9,060 bases of DNA from an uncultured Actinomycetes bacterium (GTDB taxonomy: Bacteria > Actinomycetota > Actinomycetes > Mycobacteriales > Mycobacteriaceae): positions 1 to 9,060 of the forward strand of contig CAIWCQ010000407.1 in NCBI GenBank assembly GCA_903911165.1, given 5' to 3'. Below the pieces are notes generated by a model, which saw only the letters and a list, made by a program, of their open reading frames with translations, was not told the origin of the DNA and did no database searches. This document shows, piece after piece, positions 1 through 6,322 of the stretch; the first letter of the stretch is position 1, and the number at the start of each line of letters is the position of its first letter. Both the position numbers and the translations under genes were made by a program.

Positions 1-738
1 GGTATTCCGATCCTGTACCCGTGGGCGAACCGGCTCAGCGCCAATGGCTACGCGGTCGACGGCGGCGCGGTGACGCTGACCCCCGGAGTCGGCGGAGTGC
101 GCTCCGACGAGCACGGCCTGGTGATCCACGGCGTGCTTGCCGCCTATCCCGGCTGGCTGGTCACCGAACAGGAGGAGAACCGGTTCGTCGCCGACCTCGA
201 CTACGGCGGCCAGCCGCGTCTGCTTTCCAGCTTCCCGTTTCCGCATGTGGTCACCCTCGACATCACGCTCGCCGACCGAGCGCTGTCGATTGAGACCACG
301 GTGACCCCGACCACGGCGGCGTCGGTCCCGCTGTGTTTCGGGTTTCACCCGTATCTCAACATCCCGGATGTTCCGCGGTCGCAGTGGCGCCTGGAGACTC
401 CGCCGCTGCGTCACCTGCCGGTGGATAACTGGGGTATCCCGACCGGAGCGTCAGAGGAGTGGCCCGCCACGTCGGAGGAGTTGGGCGACAAGACATTCGA
501 CGACGGATTCGACGAAGTGCCGCAGGGTGCGACCTTCGCTCTCTCCGGCGGGGGCCGCCGCATCGAGGTCATCTTTGACAGCGGCTACCCGGCGGCGCAG
601 ATTTTCGCACCCGGTAACGACAGCGTCGTCGGCATCGAACCGATGGCCGCCCCGACCAACGCGCTACGCAAGGGCGGCTACGGCGTCGCAGTGCCGGGCC
701 GGCCCGCCGTCGCGAAGTTCACCATCCGGGCGGTGTAG
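1..738 (+). CDS. aldose 1-epimerase (galactose mutarotase) family protein, 5' end outside the window
   Basis: The frame is open from base 1 to the TAG at 736-738, giving about 245 residues of a protein whose first residues lie upstream of the window. Family enzymes interconvert alpha and beta anomers of hexoses in the cytoplasm. The visible start GIPILYPWANRL resembles the N-terminal G-x-P-x-x-x-P-x-x-N-R segment of the mutarotase beta-sandwich, so little is missing. FGFHPYLN, around bases 340-360, carries the conserved His of the family. GIEPMAAPTNAL, around 631-666, matches the E-P-x-x-x-x-x-N/D-A segment holding the catalytic Glu. It converges on hspR with 26 bases between the stop codons, so it is not part of the heat-shock operon. 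The sugar cannot be read from sequence, and divergent members act on sugar phosphates or other sugars. Family assignment is good; exact substrate is unknown. Confidence 0.85.
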   Translation, partial: GIPILYPWANRLSANGYAVDGGAVTLTPGVGGVRSDEHGLVIHGVLAAYPGWLVTEQEENRFVADLDYGGQPRLLSSFPFPHVVTLDITLADRALSIETTVTPTTAASVPLCFGFHPYLNIPDVPRSQWRLETPPLRHLPVDNWGIPTGASEEWPATSEELGDKTFDDGFDEVPQGATFALSGGGRRIEVIFDSGYPAAQIFAPGNDSVVGIEPMAAPTNALRKGGYGVAVPGRPAVAKFTIRAV

Positions 739-764
739 CCGAACACCAGTTGTCGCCGAGCAAC

Positions 765-1145
765 TCAGCGGCCGCGCCGAGGTTTCCAGACGACCATCGC
801 GGTACTCTTCGGCACCAGGGCCAGTTCGCGGCGCGGCGGGGAGCGAAAGGCCGCCAGTTCCTCGCCCATCTCGGCGATCCGCGACTGCAACGCATCAACC
901 TGATTGCTCAATTCGATGATCCGTTTGATCCCGGCGAGGTTTACACCCTCACGCTGAGAAAGCCGCTGAATCTCGCGAAGCAGTATCACGTCACGCTCGG
1001 AATAGCGGCGCCCGCCGCCGGCGCTGCGTTCAGGGCTCACCAACCCGAGGCGGTCATAGGTCCGCAGGGTCTGGGCGTGCATTCCGGCCAACTCGGCGGC
1101 AACGGAAATCAAGAAGGTGCGACCGCCGTCGGAGTCCGGATTCAT
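765..1145 (-). CDS. hspR: HspR, MerR-family heat-shock repressor
   Basis: This 126-residue protein is the autoregulatory repressor of the dnaK operon. HspR is known to bind HAIR inverted repeats (CTTGAGT-N7-ACTCAAG), with DnaK acting as co-repressor. Residues 11-30 form the MerR-type helix-turn-helix ([20 protein letters not shown]). RRY at 46-48 belongs to the wing, and residues about 70-100 form the dimerising helix. The C-terminus is short and basic (KPRRGR) with no metal- or drug-binding domain, as expected for HspR. Length agrees with the mycobacterial protein as I remember it. The ATG at 1145 overlaps the dnaJ stop in an ATGA, so translation is probably coupled. There is only a weak G-rich stretch upstream as a ribosome site. 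It is the last gene of the operon, so its level tracks chaperone expression. Confidence 0.95.
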   Translation of the reverse strand: MNPDSDGGRTFLISVAAELAGMHAQTLRTYDRLGLVSPERSAGGGRRYSERDVILLREIQRLSQREGVNLAGIKRIIELSNQVDALQSRIAEMGEELAAFRSPPRRELALVPKSTAMVVWKPRRGR

Positions 1146-2326
1146 GGCCGGTTACCCGCCCAACCGGCGCGTGGGTTGAAGCCGCTGGACTGTTCGGCGG
1201 CGGCATAGGCCTGCAGTGCCTCGAGGGCGTCACCCTCCAGCGCCGGCGGGACCGCAACTTTCACCGTCACCAGCAGGTCGCCCTTGCCACCGCTGCGTTT
1301 GGGCACACCGCGCCCGCGCACACGAAGGATCCGCCCGTCGGCGGTGCCCTTGGGCACCTTCACGCCGACCTTGCCGTCCAGCGTCGGCACCGAAAGCGTA
1401 GTGCCCAAAGCTAATTCAGTGAAACTCACCGGAACAGAAACCGTCAGATCGTCACCGTCGCGGCCGAAGACCTTGTCCGAGCGCACGTGCACGGTGACAT
1501 AGAGGTCACCCGACGGCGCGCCCCGCAGGCCGGCCTCGCCCTGCCCGGCCAGCCGGATCCGCTGACCGTCCTCGACACCGGGCGGGATACGGACGTTGAT
1601 GGTCCGGGTTCGCGTCGTCACCCCGGTGCCGCGGCACTCATCGCAGGGATTCTCGATCAGCGACCCGCTGCCCCGGCATTCGGTACAGGGTTCAGAGAAT
1701 CCAAACGCACCCTGATTGCGGCTGATCACGCCGGATCCGTTGCACCCTGCGCAGACCTTAGGGCTGGTGCCCGGACGCGCGCCGCTGCCGTGACAATTCG
1801 TGCACGGCGCCGGGCTGGTCAACCGCAGCGGCATCGCCACGCCCTTGGTGGCTTCCAGGAAGTCGAGTTGGGTCTCGGTCTCCAGATCCTGTCCGCGCCG
1901 CGGCCGGCTGGGCCGGGGCGCGGCGCCGCCGCGGCCGAACAACCCGCCGAACAGGTCACCGATATTGGCGCCGCCGTCTTGGCCGGCAGCACCGAACAGG
2001 TCGTTGAGGTTGAAGCCGCCGGAGCCGTCATCGCCACCGCTGAAGCCACCGCCACCCCCACCGTTGAAGCGGCGGCCGAATCCGCCGCCGGCGAACATCC
2101 GGCGGGTCTCGTCGTACTCCTTGCGCTTGTCCTTGTCGAGCAGGACGTCCTTGGCCTCCCCGACGGCCTTGTAACGGTCCTCGGCGGCGGCATCGTTCGG
2201 GTTACGGTCCGGATGATTCTCCGCGAGCAGCTTGCGAGCGACCCGCTTGATCTCGTCGTCCTTGGCATCGGAGGAGACGCCGAGGACTTTGTAGAAGTCC
2301 TTCTCAACCCATTCTCGTTGAACCAT
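1142..2326 (-). CDS. dnaJ: DnaJ (Hsp40) co-chaperone, type I
   Basis: This 394-residue type I J-protein delivers unfolded clients to DnaK and stimulates its ATPase in the cytoplasm. The J-domain covers residues about 9-75 with the catalytic HPD at 38-40. A Gly/Phe-rich linker follows at about 79-134 and contains two DLFG-type motifs (109-112 and 124-127). The zinc-finger domain has four CxxCxGxG repeats starting at C175, C192, C214 and C228, all complete. The C-terminal substrate-binding and dimerisation domain fills the rest. A strong ribosome site GGAGG lies at 2336-2340, nine bases before the ATG, and fixes the start. grpE ends 23 bases upstream, and the dnaJ stop overlaps the hspR start. 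Actinobacteria often have a second DnaJ elsewhere; operon position with dnaK and hspR matches the DnaJ1 copy. Confidence 0.97.
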   Translation of the reverse strand: MVQREWVEKDFYKVLGVSSDAKDDEIKRVARKLLAENHPDRNPNDAAAEDRYKAVGEAKDVLLDKDKRKEYDETRRMFAGGGFGRRFNGGGGGGFSGGDDGSGGFNLNDLFGAAGQDGGANIGDLFGGLFGRGGAAPRPSRPRRGQDLETETQLDFLEATKGVAMPLRLTSPAPCTNCHGSGARPGTSPKVCAGCNGSGVISRNQGAFGFSEPCTECRGSGSLIENPCDECRGTGVTTRTRTINVRIPPGVEDGQRIRLAGQGEAGLRGAPSGDLYVTVHVRSDKVFGRDGDDLTVSVPVSFTELALGTTLSVPTLDGKVGVKVPKGTADGRILRVRGRGVPKRSGGKGDLLVTVKVAVPPALEGDALEALQAYAAAEQSSGFNPRAGWAGNRP

Positions 2327-2349
2327 GCGGCGTCACCTCCTCGCTGTGA

Positions 2350-2979
2350 TTACTGATCTGATTCTGCGGTCTCGTCGGCCTCGACACTGTCGACCACGCC
2401 GACGAGGGCGTGCCTGAGCACCTGTTCGCCCAGTCTGTAGCCCCGCCGCATGACGTGACCGATCACCGGGTCGGAGCCCTCGCCCTCGTGCTGGACAGCC
2501 TCGTGCAGCGACGGATCGAACTGCTCACCCTCGACGCCGAACGCCGCCAGCCCCAACCCCGTCAGCACCGCCTCGAGTTTGTCGGCCACCGCCTTGAGTG
2601 GACTCGACTCCAGATCGCCGTGACTGCGGGCCCGATCCAGGTCATCGAGAACTGGAAGTAACTGGCCGACCACAACGGCCTTTGCGCGTTCGCCGGCCAC
2701 CTCATGATCGCGCAGGGCGCGTTTGCGGTAGTTGGCGAAGTCGGCTTGGACCCGTTGCAAATCGCCGAGCAATTCGGCCGCCTTGTCGGCCTCCTCCGGC
2801 GACTCACCGGGGAAGGCCCCCGGCACCGGCCCACCGAGGGCCGGGCCGGAGACATGTCCCGAGTCGCTTCGCTCCTGCCCGCCGGGATCGCGTATCTCCC
2901 CGGTCTGCGGGTCGACGCGGCGTTTGTCGGTGACGGTCACCGGCTCGTCGCGTTCCCGATCCTGACCAGGGTGACTCAC
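2350..2979 (-). CDS. grpE: GrpE, nucleotide exchange factor of DnaK
   Basis: This 209-residue protein releases ADP from DnaK. The first ~60 residues are charged, Pro/Gly-rich and probably disordered. Residues about 62-120 form the long coiled-coil helix with the family core [14 protein letters not shown] (74-87). The compact beta-rich DnaK-contact domain follows, with [12 protein letters not shown] at 154-165 and [18 protein letters not shown] at 178-195. It starts with GTG at 2977-2979, whose bases overlap the dnaK TGA in a 4-nt GTGA, so it is probably translated by ribosomes leaving dnaK. The region around residues 122-134 ([13 protein letters not shown]) is close to mycobacterial GrpE and encodes an almost perfect HAIR sequence on the DNA. 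It is somewhat shorter than the ~235-residue M. tuberculosis protein, mainly in the acidic C-terminal tail. Confidence 0.96.
   Translation of the reverse strand: MSHPGQDRERDEPVTVTDKRRVDPQTGEIRDPGGQERSDSGHVSGPALGGPVPGAFPGESPEEADKAAELLGDLQRVQADFANYRKRALRDHEVAGERAKAVVVGQLLPVLDDLDRARSHGDLESSPLKAVADKLEAVLTGLGLAAFGVEGEQFDPSLHEAVQHEGEGSDPVIGHVMRRGYRLGEQVLRHALVGVVDSVEADETAESDQ
2593..2613. promoter_or_regulatory. possible intragenic HAIR (HspR-binding inverted repeat) inside grpE
   Basis: On the + strand the sequence reads CTTGAGT-N7-ACTCCAG, matching the HspR consensus CTTGAGT-N7-ACTCAAG at 13 of 14 defined positions. That is better than either repeat in the dnaK promoter (12/14 and 11/14). It lies within the grpE codons for LESSPLKAV. 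Whether HspR binds here is unknown. The match could be a by-product of the conserved protein sequence and codon choice, although a chance match this good is unlikely in 9 kb. Confidence 0.4.
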
Positions 2980-4844
2980 TTGGACTCCTGATCGTCCCCG
3001 ACGACCTCGTCCTCAACGACTTCGGCGTCCACGACATCGTCTGCCGACGATCCGCCGCCGCCGGCAGCCTGCTCCGCTTGGGCAGAGGCGTAGATGGCCT
3101 CACCGAGAGACTGACTCTCCCGGCCGAGTTTCTCCATCGCCGTCTTGATCGCTGAGATGTCGGAGCCGCCCAGGGCGGTCTTGGCCTCGGTGATCGCGTC
3201 GTCGACCTTGACGAGGGTCTCCTCCGGCACATTCGCCCCGGCTCCGCCTTCCGAACCGGCCCGCTGTTCGGCGACGAACTTCTCCGTCTGGTAGACCAGC
3301 GACTCCGCCTGGTTACGGACGTCAGCCTCCTCACGGCGTTTCCGGTCCTCGTCGGCGTGCACCTCGGCATCCTTGATCATCCGGTCGATCTCCTCCTTGG
3401 ACAGGCCGGAGCCTTCCTGGATCTTGATCGTGTTCTCCTTGCCGGTGCCCTTGTCCTTGGCCGTGACGTGCACGATGCCGTTGGCGTCGATGTCGAAGAT
3501 GACCTCGATCTGGGGCACGCCGCGCGGAGCCGGCGGGATACCGGTCAGCTCGAAGCTGCCGAGCAGCTTGTTGTGCCCGGCGATCTCGCGCTCACCCTGA
3601 TAGACCTGGATCTGCACCGACGGCTGGTTGTCGTCGGCGGTGGTGAAGGTCTCCGACCGCTTGGTCGGGATGGTGGTGTTGCGTTCGATCAGCTTGGTCA
3701 TCACCCCGCCCTTGGTCTCGATACCGAGGCTCAGCGGCGTAACGTCAAGCAGCAGAACGTCTTTCACCTCGCCCTTGAGCACACCTGCTTGCAGAGCCGC
3801 TCCGACCGCCACCACTTCGTCAGGGTTGACGCCCTTGTTCGGCTCCTTGCCGCCGGTCATCTCCTTCACCAGATCCGACACCGCCGGCATCCGGGTCGAG
3901 CCACCCACCATCACCACGTGATCGATGTCGGCCACCGGAATTCCAGCGTCTGCGATCACCGACTGGAAGGGCGCCCGGGTGCGGTCCAGCAGATCCTGAG
4001 TGATCTTCTGGAACTCCGCGCGGGTCAGTTGCTCGTCGAGGAACAGCGGGTTCTTCTCCGCATCGACGGTGATGTAGGGCAGGTTGATCGAGGTGGACTG
4101 ACCCGAGCTCAGCTCGATCTTGGCCTTCTCGGCGGCTTCGCGCAGCCGCTGCATCGCCATCTTGTCCTTCGTGAGATCGATGCCGGCCGAGGCCTTGAAC
4201 TTGTCGACGAGCCATTCGACGATCCGGTCGTCCCAGTCGTCGCCACCGAGGTGGTTGTCGCCGGAGGTCGCACGAACCTCGACGACGCCGTCGCCGATTT
4301 CGAGCAGCGACACATCGAAGGTGCCGCCACCAAGGTCGAAGACCAGGATGGTCTGTTCCTTGTTGCCCTTGTCCAGGCCATAGGCCAGTGCCGCGGCGGT
4401 GGGCTCGTTGACGATCCGCAGCACGTTCAAACCGGCGATCTGGCCGGCCTCCTTGGTGGCCTGACGCTGGGCGTCATTGAAGTAGGCGGGAACCGTGATC
4501 ACCGCGTCGACGATGTCCTCGCCGAGGTAGCTTTCCGCGTCGCGCTTGAGTTTCTGCAGCGTGCGAGCGCTGATCTCCTGAGCGGTGTAGTCCTTGCCGT
4601 CGATCTCGACGGACCAGTCGGTGCCCATGTGGCGCTTGACCGACCGGATGGTGCGGTCGACGTTGGTGACCGCCTGGTTCTTGGCGGGCTGGCCGACCAG
4701 CACCTCGCCATTGCGCGCAAAGGCCACCACCGACGGTGTGGTGCGGGATCCCTCGGAGTTGGCGACGACGACAGGGTCGCCACCCTCGAGAACCGCGACG
4801 ACGGAGTTGGTGGTCCCGAGGTCGATACCGACCGCACGAGCCAT
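2976..4844 (-). CDS. dnaK: DnaK (Hsp70) molecular chaperone
   Basis: This 622-residue Hsp70 folds and protects cytoplasmic proteins in ATP-driven cycles with DnaJ and GrpE. All three Hsp70 signatures are present: IDLGTTNS at 7-14, [12 protein letters not shown] at 168-179 and [13 protein letters not shown] at 310-322. The interdomain linker is DVLLLDVTP at 362-370. The beta-sandwich substrate domain and helical lid follow, with a Gly/Ser stretch and an acidic tail ending GDDQESK. Length is close to mycobacterial DnaK (about 625). The ATG at 4844 is preceded by AGGAGG at 4853-4858 with an 8-base gap. It is the first gene of the operon and its TGA overlaps the grpE GTG. Upstream are two HAIR-like repeats and a SigH-like promoter, indicating dual control by HspR repression and a stress sigma factor. 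Confidence 0.99.
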   Translation of the reverse strand: MARAVGIDLGTTNSVVAVLEGGDPVVVANSEGSRTTPSVVAFARNGEVLVGQPAKNQAVTNVDRTIRSVKRHMGTDWSVEIDGKDYTAQEISARTLQKLKRDAESYLGEDIVDAVITVPAYFNDAQRQATKEAGQIAGLNVLRIVNEPTAAALAYGLDKGNKEQTILVFDLGGGTFDVSLLEIGDGVVEVRATSGDNHLGGDDWDDRIVEWLVDKFKASAGIDLTKDKMAMQRLREAAEKAKIELSSGQSTSINLPYITVDAEKNPLFLDEQLTRAEFQKITQDLLDRTRAPFQSVIADAGIPVADIDHVVMVGGSTRMPAVSDLVKEMTGGKEPNKGVNPDEVVAVGAALQAGVLKGEVKDVLLLDVTPLSLGIETKGGVMTKLIERNTTIPTKRSETFTTADDNQPSVQIQVYQGEREIAGHNKLLGSFELTGIPPAPRGVPQIEVIFDIDANGIVHVTAKDKGTGKENTIKIQEGSGLSKEEIDRMIKDAEVHADEDRKRREEADVRNQAESLVYQTEKFVAEQRAGSEGGAGANVPEETLVKVDDAITEAKTALGGSDISAIKTAMEKLGRESQSLGEAIYASAQAEQAAGGGGSSADDVVDAEVVEDEVVGDDQESK

Positions 4845-4884
4845 GTTGTTTTCCTCCTGCTAGATGTGTTTGCGATACGACTGA

Positions 4885-4905
4885 TCTGAGCGAACCGGAC
4901 TCAAG
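4885..4905. promoter_or_regulatory. HAIR-like operator 2 (dnaK-proximal)
   Basis: TCTGAGC-N7-ACTCAAG: the right half-site is a perfect HAIR half and the left half matches at 4 of 7 positions. It lies 40 bases upstream of the dnaK ATG and overlaps the -10 area of a possible housekeeping promoter. Its centre is 54 bases from that of the other repeat, about five helical turns, which would place two HspR dimers on the same face of the DNA. Confidence 0.55.
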
Positions 4906-4932
4906 CTTGCTGGCGGATGCGGGTGCTGTCAA
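4904..4932 (-). promoter_or_regulatory. candidate housekeeping (SigA-type) promoter for the dnaK operon
   Basis: On the - strand TTGACA at 4932-4927 is a perfect -35 hexamer. At 17-18 bases spacing the -10 would be CAAGCT or AAGCTT, a poor match to TANNNT. The position between the two HAIR-like repeats suits a repressed basal promoter. The weak -10 keeps confidence low. Confidence 0.35.
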
Positions 4933-4938
4933 CCAACA

Positions 4939-4959
4939 GTTGAGTCATGCAGGCTCAAG
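4939..4959. promoter_or_regulatory. HAIR operator 1 (HspR-binding inverted repeat) upstream of dnaK
   Basis: GTTGAGT-N7-GCTCAAG matches the HspR consensus CTTGAGT-N7-ACTCAAG at 12 of 14 positions. The gap is exactly seven bases. It lies just downstream of the SigH-like promoter and upstream of the TTGACA element, so bound HspR should block both. hspR is in the same operon, giving autoregulation. Confidence 0.8.
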
Positions 4960-4973
4960 TTGTCGATTAGAGT

Positions 4974-5000
4974 AACCGCAGCGTTCCGGGTTTTGTTCCC
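4974..5000 (-). promoter_or_regulatory. candidate SigH/SigE-type stress promoter of the dnaK operon
   Basis: On the - strand GGGAACA (5000-4994) is followed after 16 bases by GGTT (4977-4974). This fits the mycobacterial SigH consensus GGGAAYA-N16/17-cGTT except for the first base of the -10. Transcription would begin near 4966, directly in front of HAIR operator 1. SigH control of dnaK is known in M. tuberculosis; here it is inferred from the motif. Confidence 0.6.
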
Positions 5001-5037
5001 CGCACGGCCGTCGGGGCTGCTCAGGCTACCCAGGCTG

Positions 5038-5043
5038 TAGTCT
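5038..5043 (+). promoter_or_regulatory. possible -10 element for the pnuC-family operon
   Basis: TAGTCT fits TANNNT and would start transcription near base 5050, just before the riboswitch-like leader. No recognisable -35 is seen 17-18 bases upstream. Low confidence. Confidence 0.25.
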
Positions 5044-5050
5044 GGCCCGA

Positions 5051-5064
5051 CGGAATCAATTCCG
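5051..5064 (+). other. small hairpin at the 5' edge of the riboswitch
   Basis: CGGAA (5051-5055) and TTCCG (5060-5064) form a 5-bp stem with a TCAA loop. Its 3' arm reaches the first base of the short GCG that could pair with CGC (5148-5150) as P1. It could compete with the aptamer's closing stem or protect the transcript's 5' end. Function is speculative. Confidence 0.3.
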
Positions 5065-5150
5065 CGGGAGTCCGGGGCAACCGGTCTGAGAAGGCAACAC
5101 ACCGCGTCGCCGACCGCCAAACCGTCCGGGTAATGCCGGGCAGGGAGCGC
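5060..5150 (+). promoter_or_regulatory. TPP riboswitch (THI element), variant, controlling the pnuC-family gene
   Basis: The leader follows the order of conserved blocks in TPP aptamers. It has GCGGGAGTCC, then a CCGG-ggcaa-CCGG hairpin (5072-5084) leading into the invariant CTGAGA (5086-5091), a variable arm, ACC, a CCGG-GTAATG-CCGG hairpin (5126-5139) and AGGGAG (5142-5147). Actinobacterial thiC leaders have the same GGGAGxCC...CTGAGA...CCGGGTxATGCCGG...AGGGAG layout. CTGAGA recognises the pyrimidine ring of TPP. Two segments differ from consensus: ACCTGATCC is ACCGTCC, and GCG(T/C)AGGGA is shortened to GCAGGGA. Both lie in the arm that senses the pyrophosphate. AGGGAG is also the Shine-Dalgarno of the downstream gene, eight bases before its ATG, so control is probably at translation initiation. 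It could be a degenerate or non-functional aptamer; a covariance-model search would decide. Confidence 0.75.
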
Positions 5151-5155
5151 TAAAC

Positions 5156-5764
5156 ATGACTGTTCTCTTCACGGTATGGGGCTACGACGTCACGGCGATC
5201 GAACTCGCCTCGGTGGTCCTGGCGTTTTTGGCCATCGGCCTCGGTATCCGCGGGACCCGCTGGACCTGGCCCTTCTATTTCCTATCGAGCCTGCTTTACG
5301 GCTGGCTGTTCATACAGTTCGACCTGTTCGCCTCCGCGGCGATGCAGTTGATCTTTATGGCCGCGGCGATCTGGGGCTGGTTCTCCTGGGGCCGTGAGGG
5401 CGTTCGAACGCCGAGTCGCCTCACGTCGGTGGCCCGGATCCGCGGACTCGTCGGGGCCGCTGTCCTGTGGGTTTTGGTGGTGCCGTTGCTGGCGAGCGTG
5501 GGCGGCGCGGCGACCTGGGGAGATGCCTTCATGCTGGTGGGGTCATTGGCCGGGCAGCTGCTGATGGTCCTGCAGAAAACCGAAACCTGGCCGGTGTGGA
5601 TCGTGGTGAACACCGTCGGCGCGGTGCTCTACGCCAGCCAGGGCCTGTACTTCACGTCGCTGTTCTACGCGGTCCTGATCCTGATGGCCGTCGCCGGCTG
5701 GCGGGCATGGTCAGCTCGCACCCCCACCGAGACGCTCGCGTCACCGGCGCCCGCCGGTGCCTGA
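5156..5764 (+). CDS. PnuC-family vitamin transporter, probably thiamine-specific (PnuT-like)
   Basis: This 202-residue integral membrane protein has seven predicted helices at about 13-31, 37-54, 56-78, 97-115, 121-140, 145-162 and 165-184. That is the PnuC number. WGWFSWG (73-79) contains the PnuC-type WxxW, and the last two helices have the family look of V-N-T-x-x-x-x-L-Y and an aromatic LFYAVLILMAVAGW. PnuC proteins carry nicotinamide riboside by facilitated diffusion. Relatives preceded by TPP riboswitches (PnuT) carry thiamine and those under FMN riboswitches (PnuX) carry riboflavin. The TPP-type leader here therefore favours thiamine; this is inference from regulation. Start ATG is supported by AGGGAG eight bases upstream. 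The stop codon lies inside the next gene (8-nt overlap), which encodes a kinase that could trap the imported vitamin. Confidence 0.85.
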   Translation: MTVLFTVWGYDVTAIELASVVLAFLAIGLGIRGTRWTWPFYFLSSLLYGWLFIQFDLFASAAMQLIFMAAAIWGWFSWGREGVRTPSRLTSVARIRGLVGAAVLWVLVVPLLASVGGAATWGDAFMLVGSLAGQLLMVLQKTETWPVWIVVNTVGAVLYASQGLYFTSLFYAVLILMAVAGWRAWSARTPTETLASPAPAGA

Positions 5765-6311
5765 CCCAGCCGGCGGCCTGATCGGCGTCGTGGGCGGGGA
5801 GTCAACCGGCAAGTCGACGCTGGCGGCGGCACTGGGGATGCGGCTGCCGGCGATTGTCGTGCCCGAGTACCTGCGGACCTGGGTAGAGCACCATCGCGGG
5901 CGGGTGCCCCAGTCCGGTGAACAGGCCGAGATCATGGCCGCGCACCGGGCGGCGGAGGTGTCGGGGATGCTGGAGGCGGAGCGCTCAGGGCTGTCCTGGG
6001 TGGTCTCCGACAGCGGTCCGCTCATGACGGCCGTGTACAGCATCCAGTACTACGACGACCCCTCGCTGCTGCCCCTGGCTATCGAATGGACGGCGCACAA
6101 CGACCTGATCCTCTGGTGCCAGGATGACTTTCCCTGGCAGCCCGACCCCCAGCGCGACGGCTCGCATGCTCGCGCCACGTCCCAGCAACTGCTCGCCGAG
6201 ATTTTCGCCGCGCACCCTGAAGTACCGATGCTGGAAGTACGCGGTGCGTTCGACGAGCGCATCGAGACCATCATGGACGCGGTCCGCCCCGGCCGGGCTG
6301 GGTCGGGTTGA
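5757..6311 (+). CDS. NadR-like P-loop kinase, candidate thiamine (or ribosylnicotinamide) kinase
   Basis: This 184-residue soluble protein resembles the C-terminal ribosylnicotinamide-kinase domain of NadR. The Walker A loop GGESTGKS is at 13-20. VPEYLRTW at 36-42 fits the NadR-like substrate-side strand with an acidic residue. SDSGPLMTAVYS at 84-95 takes the place of the D-T-x-P-L-T-T-x-x-Y segment. WQPDPQRDGSHAR at 127-139 is the Arg-rich lid. No N-terminal helix-turn-helix or adenylyltransferase domain is present, so it is a stand-alone kinase. It starts at GTG 5757, inside the end of the transporter gene and without a visible Shine-Dalgarno, so it is probably translated by re-initiation. 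The only later GTG (5790) would sit next to Walker A and is unlikely. NadR-type kinases normally phosphorylate nicotinamide riboside. Pairing with a TPP-controlled transporter suggests a thiamine kinase that traps imported vitamin. Function is inferred, not shown. Confidence 0.8.
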   Translation: MPDPAGGLIGVVGGESTGKSTLAAALGMRLPAIVVPEYLRTWVEHHRGRVPQSGEQAEIMAAHRAAEVSGMLEAERSGLSWVVSDSGPLMTAVYSIQYYDDPSLLPLAIEWTAHNDLILWCQDDFPWQPDPQRDGSHARATSQQLLAEIFAAHPEVPMLEVRGAFDERIETIMDAVRPGRAGSG

Positions 6312-6322
6312 CGGCGCGGAGG

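Noticed and set aside
748..765. AGTTG/CAACT stem-loop between the mutarotase and hspR genes as a terminator
   Set aside because: The stem is only 5 bp, AT-containing and has no T-run, so it does not support an intrinsic terminator.
1487..2356. Open frame of 289 codons on the + strand opposite dnaJ
   Set aside because: It is antisense to a complete dnaJ with all its motifs, and the Ala/Val/Glu-rich translation has no family features.
3357..4889. Open frame of 510 codons on the + strand opposite dnaK
   Set aside because: It is a mirror of dnaK codon bias in high-GC DNA. The translation is a low-complexity mix with no recognisable domain, and dnaK is certain.
5156..5764. Nicotinamide riboside transporter PnuC as a firm call
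   Set aside because: The fold fits, but the TPP-type leader points to thiamine. No NAD-related regulatory site was recognised, so the NR assignment is left as the alternative.
6312..6322. Terminator between the convergent kinase and Coq4-like genes
   Set aside because: Only 11 bases are available. No hairpin is seen there, only a short GGCGCGGA direct repeat at 6313 and 6330.
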